Source: Catenulispora sp. EB89 (GTDB lineage Bacteria > Actinomycetota > Actinomycetes > Streptomycetales > Catenulisporaceae). From it: 64,000 nucleotides of DNA. The DNA is taken from contig NZ_JBGCCU010000009.1 of the NCBI RefSeq assembly GCF_041261445.1, positions 62,001-126,000 of the forward strand, read 5' to 3'. Made by a program: the position numbers and the translations under genes. This document shows positions 47,116 through 55,674 of this stretch, piece by piece (position 1 is the first letter of the stretch; each line of letters opens with the position of its first letter). The notes beneath the pieces are model-generated. The model was not told the DNA's origin. It did no database searches and saw only the letters and a program-made list of their open reading frames with translations.

Positions 47116-48114
47116 TCAGCCGCGAACTGCGAACACCACCAAAGAAGCGATTCCGGCCAGCGAGCAGTAGACGGCGAACGGCGTCAGGGTCCTGGTCTCG
47201 AAGTAGCGCACCAGGAAGCGCACCGAGAGGTACGCGCCGATCCCCGACAGCAGCGCGCCGACGAGCACCTGGCCGTGGATGCCGTTGCCGAGGGGGCCGG
47301 TGAGGTCCGGAACCTTCAGGATGCCGGCGGCGAGGATGACCGGTGTGGCCAGCAGGAAGGAGAAGCGGGCGGCGTCCTCGTGCGAGAGTCCGCGCAGCAG
47401 GCCGGCGACCATCGTCACGCCGGAGCGGCTGATGCCCGCCAGCAGGGCCAGGATCTGCGCCGAGCCGATGAGGGTGCCGGCGCCGAGGCCGACGCGGGAG
47501 AGGCGGAGGTCGGAGGCGATCGGGTCGCCGGATGGGGCCGCCGGGTCAGCTGAGGCTGTAGCTGTAGCTGTAGCCGTTGCAGTCGGCGTTGCAGTCGCCG
47601 CGGCCGCGGCCGTGCCTGAATCGCCGGCCGTGCCCGCGCCCCCGGACGTCGCCACCGACCGCCGCCGCAGCAGCTCGCCGCCGTAGAGGATCACGCCGTT
47701 GGCCGTCAGGAAGATCGCCGCCGGCACCGGACGCCCCAGCGTCGTCCGGAACGTGTGCTCCAGCACCAGGCCGGTCAGGCCGACCGGGATCGTGGCGATG
47801 ACGAGCAGCCACGCCAGCCGCTGGTCCGGGGTCTCGACGCGGCGGTCGCGCACCGAGGTCAGGAAGCCGCCGACGATCCGCAGCCAGTCCCGCCAGAAGA
47901 ACACCACCAGCGCCAGCGCCGTGGCGACGTGCAGCCCGACGATGAACGCCAGGTACGGCGACTCCGGCGTGGAGACGTCGAGGTCGCGCGCCCAGCGCCC
48001 GCCGATCAGCGCCGGGATCAGCACGCTGTGACCCAGGCTGGACACCGGGAACAGCTCGCTGACGCCTTGGAAGAGCCCGACGACGATCGCCTCGGGATAG
48101 GTCAGGTGCGACAT
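47116..48114 (-). CDS. uppP: Undecaprenyl-diphosphatase UppP (BacA)
   Basis: A 332-aa multi-pass membrane enzyme releasing phosphate from undecaprenyl pyrophosphate, recycling the lipid carrier for wall polymers; it also confers bacitracin resistance when abundant. Motifs: GLFQGVSELFPVSSLGHSVL (conserved E20 and S26 region) at residues 14-33 and AGISRSGVTMVAGLLRGLSHEDAARFSFLLATP at 227-259, the RSG catalytic motif. Residues about 155-200 are an insertion of Ala/Thr repeats (TATATA-rich) not found in most UppP proteins, encoded by a GCTGTAGCTGTA-type repeat. Start ATG 48114 follows GAGGTCCCG. It would supply carrier to the LCP ligases encoded elsewhere in the window. Confidence 0.93.
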   Translation of the reverse strand: MSHLTYPEAIVVGLFQGVSELFPVSSLGHSVLIPALIGGRWARDLDVSTPESPYLAFIVGLHVATALALVVFFWRDWLRIVGGFLTSVRDRRVETPDQRLAWLLVIATIPVGLTGLVLEHTFRTTLGRPVPAAIFLTANGVILYGGELLRRRSVATSGGAGTAGDSGTAAAAATATPTATATATATASADPAAPSGDPIASDLRLSRVGLGAGTLIGSAQILALLAGISRSGVTMVAGLLRGLSHEDAARFSFLLATPVILAAGILKVPDLTGPLGNGIHGQVLVGALLSGIGAYLSVRFLVRYFETRTLTPFAVYCSLAGIASLVVFAVRG

Positions 48115-48268
48115 CGGGACCTCGCCGGCCGTGGTCGGATCGCTGGACGCGACCACGGTAGGGCACGACGGCGCGGCCTGGGAACCGGTTCGCGGAAGGC
48201 CGTGCCCTCGTTCGGCGTGGGGAGCGGGCGCCGCTTGGCGCCACTCCGGCGATGCCCTGCCTGCTGCC

Positions 48269-49012
48269 CTACTTCTTGCCGGACTTGGCCGGCTTGGCCG
48301 CCTTCTTGGTGACCTTCTTCGCGACCTTCGGCGACTTGGCCGGCTTGGCTTCGGCCTGCTTGGTTGCGGTCGGCTTCGTCTCGGTCGGCTTGGTCTCGAC
48401 GACCTCGACGACCTTCTTGGCGGGAGCCTTCGCGGGCTTCTTCTCCGCGACCTTCGCGACCTTGGCGACCTTCGCAACCTTGGCGGGCTTCTCGGCGACG
48501 ACCTTGGCGGGCTTGTCCGCCTCGACCTTCGCGGGCGCCTGCTCTGCGGCTTCCGCAGTCTTCTTCTTCGTAGCCTTCGTAGCCTTCGTAGCCTTCGCGG
48601 GCTTCTCCGCAGCCACCGCAGCCACCGCTTCAGCGGGCTTGGTGTCCGCCGCCTTGGCCGCCTTAGCCGTCTTGGCCTTCTTCACCTTCGCCGGCTTCGC
48701 AGCCTCCTGCGAAACCTCAACAACAGCCGGCGCCGTCTCCGTCACCTGAGCCCGGAACGTCTGCCCCGCGTGGAACCGCGGCGAAACGCTGGCCGCGACC
48801 TGGATCGCCGCACCGGTCCGCGGGTTCCGCCCGACCCGAGCGGCCCGCTCCACACTGTCGAACGTGCCGAACCCGAGGATCTGCACTCGCTCCCCGGCGG
48901 CCACATGACGCATGATGACGTCGAACACCGCGTCCACGTACTGCCGGGCGTCCGGGTCGGTGCCGCTCAGCCGCTCCGCCACCTCGGTGGCCAAGTCCGC
49001 CTTGTTCACCAC
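48269..49012 (-). CDS. hupS: HU-family nucleoid protein with long lysine-rich tail (HupS-like)
   Basis: A 247-aa DNA-binding protein. Residues 1-92 are a HU domain: NKADLATEVAERLSGTDPDARQYVDAVFDVIMRHVAAGERVQILGFGTFDSVERAARVGRNPRTGAAIQVAASVSPRFHAGQTFRAQV, with the GRNPRTG DNA-binding arm. Residues 105-247 are a tail of Lys-Pro-Ala and Lys-Val-Ala repeats (AEKPAKVAKVAKVAKV), as in Streptomyces HupS and mycobacterial HupB, which bind and condense DNA. The start is GTG 49012 or GTG 49009, behind AGGAGGGG. The tail DNA is microsatellite-like, made mostly of GCCAAG-type codons. It is involved in nucleoid compaction, particularly in spores. Confidence 0.92.
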   Translation of the reverse strand: MVNKADLATEVAERLSGTDPDARQYVDAVFDVIMRHVAAGERVQILGFGTFDSVERAARVGRNPRTGAAIQVAASVSPRFHAGQTFRAQVTETAPAVVEVSQEAAKPAKVKKAKTAKAAKAADTKPAEAVAAVAAEKPAKATKATKATKKKTAEAAEQAPAKVEADKPAKVVAEKPAKVAKVAKVAKVAEKKPAKAPAKKVVEVVETKPTETKPTATKQAEAKPAKSPKVAKKVTKKAAKPAKSGKK

Positions 49013-49180
49013 TGCGTCCCCTCCTGTTCAACTGAAATACGTCTGTGGTTCGGCACCGTAGCATCCCAAAGTGTCCAGAAGGTGCGGCTTGCTCGGCAGG
49101 ACAGGACCTGATCGAGCGCGCGCGACCCTGAGCCGAGCCCTTGCCCCGCCTCGTTTCGGCCGCTTTTCAGTCCACCGTTC

Positions 49181-49627
49181 TCAGGATTCTGCGATCTGGT
49201 GGAAGAGCTCGGCGGCGCGCGCGACAACAGCCCGGTCCTCCGCGCTGAGTGCCTGCAACCGCCGGTCAAGCCACGCGTGGCGTTGAGCCCGCGCGGCGCC
49301 GGCGACCGCGTCGCCCTCGGCCGTGGCGCTGAACAGAACCTTGCGACCGTCGTGCGGATCGCGGGTGCGCACCGCGTAGCCCGCCGACGTGAGGCGGTTC
49401 ACGGTCTGGCTCATGGAAGCGGGGGAGACGCGGTCGGCCTCGCTGAGTTCGGTCAGCGTCCTCGGCCCGTGCTTGTGCAGCCGCGTCAGCACCTCCAGCG
49501 CCGCGTCCCCGAGGCCGCCCTCGGGACGCTCGCTGCGGAATCGCCGATACAGCCGCACCATCGCGACCCGCAGCTGTTCGCCCAGCTCGTCCTGGCCCGC
49601 CGCGCCTTGTGTTGCCCGCTTCTCCAT
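49181..49627 (-). CDS. MarR family transcriptional regulator
   Basis: A 148-aa protein starting MEKRATQGAAGQDELGEQLRVAMVRLYRRFRSERPEGGLGDAALEVLTRLHKHGPRTLTELSEADRVSPASMSQTVNRLTSAGYAVRTRDPHDGRKVLFSATAEG, a complete MarR wHTH with the beta wing and DPHDGRKVLF, followed by a dimerisation helix. It is divergent from the PEBP gene with a 41-bp gap. A dyad immediately upstream of its start (49634-49646) is the likely operator. The regulated gene is presumably the PEBP protein and its own gene; the ligand is unknown. Confidence 0.92.
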   Translation of the reverse strand: MEKRATQGAAGQDELGEQLRVAMVRLYRRFRSERPEGGLGDAALEVLTRLHKHGPRTLTELSEADRVSPASMSQTVNRLTSAGYAVRTRDPHDGRKVLFSATAEGDAVAGAARAQRHAWLDRRLQALSAEDRAVVARAAELFHQIAES

Positions 49628-49633
49628 GGGTCA

Positions 49634-49646
49634 TTAGTATACCTAA
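49634..49646. promoter_or_regulatory. MarR operator candidate between MarR and PEBP genes
   Basis: TTAGTATACCTAA is a near-palindrome (TTAG/CTAA half-sites around TATAC) that begins 7 bp from the MarR start codon and overlaps the only AT-rich stretch of the gap, where -10 boxes must lie. Its form matches typical MarR-family operators in actinomycetes. Confidence 0.65.
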
Positions 49647-49668
49647 AGATCTACTGAAAGGTCTTCCC

Positions 49669-50259
49669 GTGACGATCCTGGGCACCCTCCTGCGCGACAA
49701 GCGCCCCGACGAGGCCACCTACGCCTGGAACCAGCCGAACCTGTCCGCCCCGGACACGATCGGGCTCTCCAGCCACGACTTCACCGACTCCGGCGTCCTG
49801 CTCACGCGCCACTCCGGCCGCCGCGTCAAGGGCGAGAACGTCTCGCCGCACCTGGCCTGGAGCGAGCCGCCGGCCGGCACCGCCGAACTCCTGCTCCTCA
49901 TCGAGGACATCGACGTCCCGCTGGGCCGCAACCCCGCCGTCCACTGCCTCGCAGCCATCGACGAAGCCCGCCTCCAGACCCCGCACGAACTGCCGTCCGG
50001 CGGGCTGGACAAGAAGAATCCGGCCCCCGGCGTCACGCTCCTGCGGTCCTTCATCAGCCGCGGCTACTACGGACCGGAACCGCTCAAGGGCCACGGACCG
50101 CACCGCTATGTCTTCCAGCTCTACGCGCTCAACCAGAGCCTCCTGAACGGCCCGGACCGAAGCGCCGTCCTGAAGACCCGCCCCCGAGCCCTCCTCGCCG
50201 CCATCGACGCACCGGTCCTGGCACGCGGCCAGCTCATCGGCGTGAGCGAGCGCAGCTAG
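49669..50259 (+). CDS. PEBP-like protein (YbhB/YbcL family)
   Basis: A 196-aa phosphatidylethanolamine-binding-like protein: GLSSHDFTDSGVLLTRHSGRRVKGENVSPHLAWSEPPAGTAELLLLIEDIDVPLGRNPAVHCLAAIDEARL, with DxD-like DIDVP and the YYGPEPLKGHGPHRYVFQLYAL motif. The latter holds the GPxPPxGxGPHRY signature, histidine included. Bacterial members are cytosolic, of unknown role, and often regulated by MarR or HTH proteins encoded next door. GTG 49669 is chosen because GAAAGG precedes it; the frame upstream to 49609 lacks a ribosome-binding site and runs into the operator. Confidence 0.9.
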   Translation: MTILGTLLRDKRPDEATYAWNQPNLSAPDTIGLSSHDFTDSGVLLTRHSGRRVKGENVSPHLAWSEPPAGTAELLLLIEDIDVPLGRNPAVHCLAAIDEARLQTPHELPSGGLDKKNPAPGVTLLRSFISRGYYGPEPLKGHGPHRYVFQLYALNQSLLNGPDRSAVLKTRPRALLAAIDAPVLARGQLIGVSERS

Positions 50260-50377
50260 GGCGCCGGCTCACCTATCGAAAACGTATCGGCGCCCCGAAC
50301 GCTCGGGATAGGCCCCGATTGGTTCGCTTGCCCCACCGCCGGTCCACGGCGGCGAGGCAAGCGAAGGGGATGGATCG

Positions 50378-50761
50378 ATGATCATCAAGCGCAGGACGAT
50401 GGCAGTCCTCGGCCTGGCCACCGTGCTGGCCGGCGGGGCGGGCAGCGGGATGGCCTACGCGTCCGGGACGGGCTCGGCACCGGCGCCGGCGGCGACGCTG
50501 AAGGCGGTGCCCGGCGCCAAGCCGGACCTGGCCAAGGTGCAGGTGGGGACTGCGATCCCGCTCGGGAAAGCGACCGGCATCGTGTCCGGCGGCACGACCA
50601 CGACCGCTCCGGCTGCCCCGGCCGCCGGCGCCCCCGGCACGGTCACCCTGCAGGCGGTGCCCGGCGCCCAGCCCGACCTGTCGAAGGTCGTGCCGGGCAT
50701 CGCGATCCCGCTCGGCGTCGTGCCGCACACCGACGGCTCGGGTACCACCGGCGCGCGCTGA
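50378..50761 (+). CDS. Small secreted protein with two internal repeats
   Basis: A 127-aa protein with a signal peptide (MIIKRRTMAVLGLATVLAGGAGSGMAYA). The mature region has two imperfect ~25-aa repeats, one at about residues 40-64 (TLKAVPGAKPDLAKV, then AIPLG) and one at about 89-113 (TLQAVPGAQPDLSKV, then AIPLG), joined by a Thr/Ala linker; a short polar tail ends GTTGAR. I recognise no family. It is followed after ~140 bp by an OmpR-type response regulator and kinase, which could sense it, but that is only a positional guess. No strong ribosome-binding site but GGGGATGG nearby. Confidence 0.7.
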   Translation: MIIKRRTMAVLGLATVLAGGAGSGMAYASGTGSAPAPAATLKAVPGAKPDLAKVQVGTAIPLGKATGIVSGGTTTTAPAAPAAGAPGTVTLQAVPGAQPDLSKVVPGIAIPLGVVPHTDGSGTTGAR

Positions 50762-50897
50762 CAGCTGACGGACCTGTAGATCGCCTGAGAACTGTCGATG
50801 TCCGGTTCCATCGGCATCGTCCCGTCTGGCAAGGTCGGACGGTGCCGGTGGGCCCGATCAGCCGCTCTGGCCGATCGACGCCGTGAAAGGAAGAACC

Positions 50898-51563
50898 GTG
50901 CGCGTGCTGGTGGTCGAGGACGAGGTGATGCTGGCCGAGGCGATCCAGGCGGGCCTGCGCCGCGAGGCGATGGCGGTGGACGTCGCGCACCATGCCGACG
51001 CGGCCCTGGAGAGCATGGCCGTCACGCCCTACGACGCGGTCGTGCTGGACCGGGACCTGCCGGGCATGCACGGCGACCAGCTCTGCGCGCTGATCGTGCA
51101 GCGGTACCCGAGCTGCCGCGTGATGATGCTGACGGCGGCCCGCCGCCTGGACGAGAAGGTCGCCGGCCTCGGCCTCGGCGCCGACGACTACCTGACCAAG
51201 CCGTTCGAGTTCCCCGAACTGGTCGCACGCCTTCGGGCCCTGAACCGGCGCAGCCCGACCGCGCAGCCGCCGCTGCTGGAGTTCGCCGGCGTGCGCCTGG
51301 ACCCGTTCCGTCGCGAGGTGTACCGCGACGACCGGCTGATCCGGCTCACTCCGAAGCAGTTCGCCGTCCTGGAGCTGCTGATGCGCCGGCGCGGCGGCAT
51401 CGTCAGCGCGGAGGAACTGCTGGACAAGGCGTGGGACGCCAACGCCGACCCGTTCACCAACGCCGTGCGGATCACGATCTCGGCCTTGCGGGCGAAGCTT
51501 GGCGAGCCGTCCATCGTCGGTACGGTGACCGGGGTCGGCTACTTCCTGGCGGCCTCGACATGA
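50898..51563 (+). CDS. OmpR/PhoB response regulator
   Basis: A 221-aa protein. The receiver domain has VLVVEDEVMLAEAIQAGLRRE, phospho-acceptor Asp51 in VVLDRDLPGMHGD, and the conserved lysine in DDYLTKPFEF. The winged-helix output domain (about 125-220) reads LEFAGVRLDPFRREVYRDDRLIRLTPKQFAVLELLMRRRGGIVSAEELLDKAWDANADPFTNAVRITISALRAKLGEPSIVGTVTGVGYFL. GTG 50898 follows AAGGAAGA, preferred over GTG 50883. Its TGA overlaps the kinase ATG (ATGA), so the pair is coupled. Preceded by the small secreted repeat protein. Confidence 0.94.
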   Translation: MRVLVVEDEVMLAEAIQAGLRREAMAVDVAHHADAALESMAVTPYDAVVLDRDLPGMHGDQLCALIVQRYPSCRVMMLTAARRLDEKVAGLGLGADDYLTKPFEFPELVARLRALNRRSPTAQPPLLEFAGVRLDPFRREVYRDDRLIRLTPKQFAVLELLMRRRGGIVSAEELLDKAWDANADPFTNAVRITISALRAKLGEPSIVGTVTGVGYFLAAST

Positions 51564-52801
51564 CCGCGGCGCTTCTGGCCACCCGGCCATTGCATTTCCG
51601 CCGCACGATCCGCACCCGCCTGACCCTGGCGTACACGCTCCTGATGCTCGTCCTCGCCGGCGTCACGCTCCTGGCCCTCTACCTCTTCATGCGATGGGCC
51701 CCGACCTACGAGTTCCCCACCACGACCAGCCCGCACCAGGCGACGGGAGCCGCGCAGCTCACCCCGGTGCCCGTGGCCGCGCCCTCGAACGTGTTGACCC
51801 CGGCCCCGGGCAAAGGCTTGGTGGTCCGCTCGACGGACACCCTTCTCAGTACCCTGCTGTTCGCCTCCGCGGCGGCGCTGGCAGTGCTGGTGTGTGCGGC
51901 AGCCGGGCTCGGCTGGATTGCCACCGGCCGGATGCTGCGACCGCTGCACGACATCACGGTCGCGGCCCGCCGCGCCGGCTCGGGCCGGCTGGACCACCGC
52001 ATCGCCCTGCCGGGACCGCAGGACGAGCTCAAGGAGCTCTCCGACACCTTCGACGCCATGCTGGCCCGGCTGGAACAGGCCTTCCACGCCCACCAGCGCT
52101 TCGCCGCGAACGCCTCCCACGAGCTGCGCACGCCGCTGGCCACCACCCAGGCGGTCCTCGACGTCGCGCTGGCCGATCCGGACGGCCACGACGTGGCCGC
52201 GCTGGCGCGCAAACTGCGCGTCGCGAACCGACAGAGCCTGGACACCGTGGACGCCCTGCTCGACTTGGCGGACAGCGCTCAGGGCGTCCTGGACGGCGAG
52301 ATCGTGGACCTCGCCGAGGCGGTCTGCGAGGCGGTGGCGGCCGTGACCGATGAGGCGCGGACGGCGGGCATCGGGCTTGACGCGGTCCTGAGTCACGCGC
52401 TGGTGCAGGCCGATCCGGTGCTTTTGCGCCAACTCCTGGTCAACCTGATGCAGAACGCCGTACGTCACAACACCGCCGGCGGCACCGCCTCCGTCGCCGT
52501 CTCAGTCAAGGACGGCTCAGTCACCATCACGGTCAGGAACAGCGGCGAAGTCATCCCGGACGCGGCGATCCCGCTCCTGACCGAGCCCTTCTACCGCCGC
52601 GCCGGCCGTACCGCCGACACCAACGGCGGCCCCCGAGGCCGGGGGCTCGGCCTGGCCCTGGCCGCGACGATCGCGGCCGCGCACGGAACACAGCTGGTCC
52701 TGATCGCCAACGCGCGCGGCGGTCTGACCGCGTCCGTGACCTTCCCGCTCTTGAACCTGACGTTAGGTGAGGTGACATCCTCGGACGGTGGGGATCGATG
52801 A
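51560..52801 (+). CDS. Sensor histidine kinase, OmpR-system type
   Basis: A 413-aa membrane kinase. Two transmembrane segments (about residues 20-42 and 94-118) flank a ~50-residue extracytoplasmic loop rich in Thr/Pro. A HAMP domain follows (ATGRMLRPLHDITVAARRAGSGRLDHRI), then HisKA with phospho-His187 in ANASHELRTPLATTQ, and HATPase_c with LLVNLMQNAVRHN, VRNSGEVIP and RGRGLGLALAATIAAAHG. The small loop may sense a peptide or surface signal; the upstream gene encodes a small secreted repeat protein. Its 3' end overlaps the MerR gene by 14 nt and holds a MerR-type promoter. Confidence 0.93.
   Translation: MTAALLATRPLHFRRTIRTRLTLAYTLLMLVLAGVTLLALYLFMRWAPTYEFPTTTSPHQATGAAQLTPVPVAAPSNVLTPAPGKGLVVRSTDTLLSTLLFASAAALAVLVCAAAGLGWIATGRMLRPLHDITVAARRAGSGRLDHRIALPGPQDELKELSDTFDAMLARLEQAFHAHQRFAANASHELRTPLATTQAVLDVALADPDGHDVAALARKLRVANRQSLDTVDALLDLADSAQGVLDGEIVDLAEAVCEAVAAVTDEARTAGIGLDAVLSHALVQADPVLLRQLLVNLMQNAVRHNTAGGTASVAVSVKDGSVTITVRNSGEVIPDAAIPLLTEPFYRRAGRTADTNGGPRGRGLGLALAATIAAAHGTQLVLIANARGGLTASVTFPLLNLTLGEVTSSDGGDR
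52751..52781 (+). promoter_or_regulatory. MerR-type promoter/operator inside the kinase 3' end
   Basis: TTGAAC (52751-52756) is followed by the near-perfect dyad ACCTGACGTTAGGT (52755-52768), the arrangement expected for MerR-family operators placed between the -35 and -10 boxes. A weak -10 (CATCCT) sits near 52776-52781. It lies just ahead of the MerR gene start at 52788. Confidence 0.55.
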
Positions 52802-53570
52802 GCGAACCTGGCGTATCGGCGACGTGGCGGCCGCGACCGGCCTGACCGTCCGCGCGCTGCACCACTACGACCAGATCGGCCTGGTCGCCTCCACCGCGCG
52901 CACTGCCGCCGGGCACCGCCTCTACACCGACGCGGACCTGCGCAAGCTCTACATGGTCACGGCCTTGCGCCAGCTCGGACTGTCGTTGGAGCAGGTCGGC
53001 CGGGTGCTGAGCGCCGACGTCGCGGTGCGCGACGTCATCGACGGGCAGCTCGCGCAGGTCGACCGGCAGATCCGCACGGCTCAGCGGCTCCGCGAGCAGC
53101 TACTCGCGGCGCGGGAGGCGGACGCGGTCGGGGCCGCGCCGGGGCTGATGGCCGTGATCAAGATGATGCGGGACGTGCACGGATCGCTGGACCGGGACCA
53201 GGACCAGGACCAGGAACAGGTCGAGGCGATGCGCCGGTGGATGGCGGAGCTCGGCGTCGTCGCCGAACACGCCATCGGGGTGGAGATGCCGTCGCTGTAT
53301 CAGGAAGCGTTGTCGGAGATGCGGGCCGGTACGCCTGCCTCCGACCAGGCGGTCCGGCGGATCGTCGACCGTCTCGACGAGCTTTCGCAGCTGCTGCGGG
53401 GCTCGGACCAGGCAGGCGGCGCCACTGCTCGTCGGATGTGGCTCGACTACGGAGAGCGGAACCCCGATATCGACGGTGCCGCCGAGTGGGGTCCGCTCGT
53501 GGCCTACCTCGACGAGGCGCGCGCTGCCCGCCGTGCCCCAGCCGCAGACGCCAAGGATGCCGCCCGATGA
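52788..53570 (+). CDS. MerR family regulator, TipA-like
   Basis: A 260-aa protein. The N-terminal MerR HTH (residues 8-75) reads WRIGDVAAATGLTVRALHHYDQIGLVASTARTAAGHRLYTDADLRKLYMVTALRQLGLSLEQV. A coiled-coil linker follows (residues 92-118), then a helical C-terminal region (about 125-255) with a Gln/Asp repeat and the TipAS-like segment VRRIVDRLDELSQLLRG...WLDYGERNPDIDGAAEWGPLVAYLDEA. TipA-type proteins bind hydrophobic or thiopeptide ligands covalently. Start GTG 52788 follows GGTGGGGATC. Its stop overlaps the FAD-monooxygenase start (ATGA), so both are one operon. Confidence 0.9.
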   Translation: MGIDERTWRIGDVAAATGLTVRALHHYDQIGLVASTARTAAGHRLYTDADLRKLYMVTALRQLGLSLEQVGRVLSADVAVRDVIDGQLAQVDRQIRTAQRLREQLLAAREADAVGAAPGLMAVIKMMRDVHGSLDRDQDQDQEQVEAMRRWMAELGVVAEHAIGVEMPSLYQEALSEMRAGTPASDQAVRRIVDRLDELSQLLRGSDQAGGATARRMWLDYGERNPDIDGAAEWGPLVAYLDEARAARRAPAADAKDAAR

Positions 53571-54745
53571 AGGTCGCAGTGGTTGGAGCGGGCATCGGCG
53601 GACTCGCCCTCGCGCAAGGCCTGCTTCGCGCAGGGATCGACGTCACGGTCTACGAGCGCGACACCGCCCTCGACTCGCGCGGCCAGGGCTACCGCATCCA
53701 CCTCCATGCGCTGGCGGCGCTGGAAGCGTGCCTACCGCCGGACCTCTACGAGCTCTGCGTCGCCACAGCCGGGCAGCCGAGCACGCAGCTCACCGTGATG
53801 AGCAGCGGTCTACGTATTCTGCGAAGCACCGAAATGGCTCCGAACGGCCTCGCGACTTCGGTGAACCGGCAGACGCTCCGCGAGATCCTTGCCGCGCGTC
53901 TGGAGAACGTCATCGAGTTCGGGCGTACCTGCGTCGGCTTCACGCAGGATCCTGATACCGTCCGCGTCCAGTTCGCCGACGGCACCGAGGCGAGCGCCGA
54001 CGTCCTGGTCGCGGCCGACGGCGTCGGGTCCCCGATCCGGCGGTGGTATCTTCCGCAGCTGGCGGTGGAGGAGACCGGCGCGCTCTGCATCTACGGCCGG
54101 ACCCCGCTCACCGACCAGACGCGACCGCTGGTGCCGGCTCCCATCTGGAAGGGCTTCACCGCCATCGTCGGCGGCACGGCGGGCATGGCGACCGGGGTGC
54201 TGGACTTCCGCGAGGCGCCGGGCGATGCGGCGCGGCGGATCGCGCCCGATGTGCGGCTCACCGACGTGCCGCCGTACCTGATGTGGGCCCTGACCGCACA
54301 GGCCGATGCCTTCCCCGGCGTCCCGGACACCTCGGTCGGACTGCACGCGGTCGCGATGCACGCCATCCGCCGCTGGCACCGCGACATCCGCCGCCTCGTC
54401 GAACTCGCCGCCGTCGAGGAGACCGCCCTCATCCCGATCCGGTCGGTCGTCCCGATCGACCCCTGGCCGAGCACCCGCGTGACGCTTCTCGGCGACGCCG
54501 TCCACGCCATGAGCCCGGCCCGCGGCTCGGGAGCGAACACCGCGCTTCAGGACGCGGCGCTGCTCGCCTCGAGACTCGCCGACGCCGTGCGCGGCGACCA
54601 GGACGTGGTCGCCGCGATCGCCGCCTACGAACGCGAGATGGTCGTCTACGGTTTCGACGCGATGCGCGCCTCCCGCGAGGCCGGGCCCGCAGGAGGAGGC
54701 CCGCTTCGCAGTAGCCTGTTTCGGCGCCTGGCGGGGATCCGCTGA
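53567..54745 (+). CDS. FAD-dependent monooxygenase (PHBH-type)
   Basis: A 392-aa flavoprotein hydroxylase with the Rossmann motif VAVVGAGIGGLALAQGLLRAGIDVTVYERDTALDSRGQGYRIHLH at residues 3-47, VLVAADGVGSPIRRWYLP, and GDAVHAMSPARGSGANTALQDAALLASRL in the C-terminal FAD-binding fold. It likely hydroxylates an aromatic compound using NAD(P)H and oxygen. The substrate is not evident: it lies in an operon behind a TipA-like MerR regulator, so xenobiotic or antibiotic detoxification is a reasonable guess, comparable to tetracycline or rifampicin monooxygenases. It is cytosolic, coupled to the MerR gene by an ATGA overlap. Confidence 0.92.
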   Translation: MKVAVVGAGIGGLALAQGLLRAGIDVTVYERDTALDSRGQGYRIHLHALAALEACLPPDLYELCVATAGQPSTQLTVMSSGLRILRSTEMAPNGLATSVNRQTLREILAARLENVIEFGRTCVGFTQDPDTVRVQFADGTEASADVLVAADGVGSPIRRWYLPQLAVEETGALCIYGRTPLTDQTRPLVPAPIWKGFTAIVGGTAGMATGVLDFREAPGDAARRIAPDVRLTDVPPYLMWALTAQADAFPGVPDTSVGLHAVAMHAIRRWHRDIRRLVELAAVEETALIPIRSVVPIDPWPSTRVTLLGDAVHAMSPARGSGANTALQDAALLASRLADAVRGDQDVVAAIAAYEREMVVYGFDAMRASREAGPAGGGPLRSSLFRRLAGIR

Positions 54746-54807
54746 TCCCGCCTCGCGACTGAGACCTTCAGACCCGCAGCTCTTCAGTCCTTCGTTCCCT
54801 CGGCTCC

Positions 54808-55674
54808 TCAGACCGCCTTTGTCAGGCTCTCGAACTCCTCATCCGTGAGCTCCACAGCCGCCGCGGCGACGTTCTCCTCCAAGTGCGCGACCGAAGAAGT
54901 CCCCGGAATCGGCAGCACCACCGGCGACCGCCGCAGCAGCCACGCCAACGCCAGCTGCGACGGCGTGGCGCCGTGTGCCTTGCTGATCGTCGCCAGCGGG
55001 CTGTCGGCGGCGGCGAGCCGGCCGGTCGCGATCGGCGACCACGGGATGAAGGCGATGTTCTCCTGCTCGCAGTAGTCCACGACGCTCTCCGCGTCGCGGT
55101 CGGCGACGCTGTAGCGGTTCTGGACCGACACGATCTCCGTCGTCTCCCGAGCCTGCTTGATCTGCGCGACCGAGACCTCGGAGAGCCCGATGTGCCGGAT
55201 CTTGCCCTCCTGCCGCAGCCGCTCCAGCTCGCCGAGCGACTCCGCGACCGGGACCTTCGCGTCGATGCGGTGCAGCTGGTAGAGGTCGATCCGCTCCAGC
55301 CCCAGGTTCTGCAGGCTCTTGTCGAGCTGCCCGCGCAGGTACTCCGGACGGCCGTTCGCCACCCAGTTCCCCGGGCCGGGCCGCGTGAACCCGCCCTTGG
55401 TGGCGATGACCAGGTCGGCGGGGTAGGGGTGCAGGGCCTGCTTGATCAGGCGCTCGCTGACGTCCGGTCCGTAGGAGTCGGCGGTGTCGATGAACGTCAC
55501 GCCGAGCTCCAGCGTCCGGTGCAGGACGCGGACCGCCTCGGCGGGATCGCGCGGGTCGCCCCAGATGCCCGGACCGGTGATGCGCATGGCGCCGAATCCG
55601 AGGCGGTGCACCGGCAGGTCGCCGCCGATGGGGAACGTGCCGGAGGCCGCTGCCGGGGAAGCGGTGGTGGTCAT
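54808..55674 (-). CDS. Aldo/keto reductase
   Basis: A 288-aa (beta/alpha)8 NADPH oxidoreductase. The catalytic tetrad is visible: Asp and Tyr in [21 protein letters not shown], Lys in LVIATKGGF, and His in [10 protein letters not shown]. The C-terminal NADP-binding helix is [47 protein letters not shown]. It resembles the YdhF/Tas-like group reducing aldehydes or ketones in the cytosol. Start ATG 55674. It is convergent with the monooxygenase gene, 62 bp apart, with no strong terminator. Confidence 0.94.
   Translation of the reverse strand: MTTTASPAAASGTFPIGGDLPVHRLGFGAMRITGPGIWGDPRDPAEAVRVLHRTLELGVTFIDTADSYGPDVSERLIKQALHPYPADLVIATKGGFTRPGPGNWVANGRPEYLRGQLDKSLQNLGLERIDLYQLHRIDAKVPVAESLGELERLRQEGKIRHIGLSEVSVAQIKQARETTEIVSVQNRYSVADRDAESVVDYCEQENIAFIPWSPIATGRLAAADSPLATISKAHGATPSQLALAWLLRRSPVVLPIPGTSSVAHLEENVAAAAVELTDEEFESLTKAV

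Noticed and set aside
54731-54752. Short hairpin after the FAD monooxygenase gene (GGGATC..GATCCC)
   Set aside because: Only a 6-bp stem overlapping the stop codon; too weak to call a terminator.
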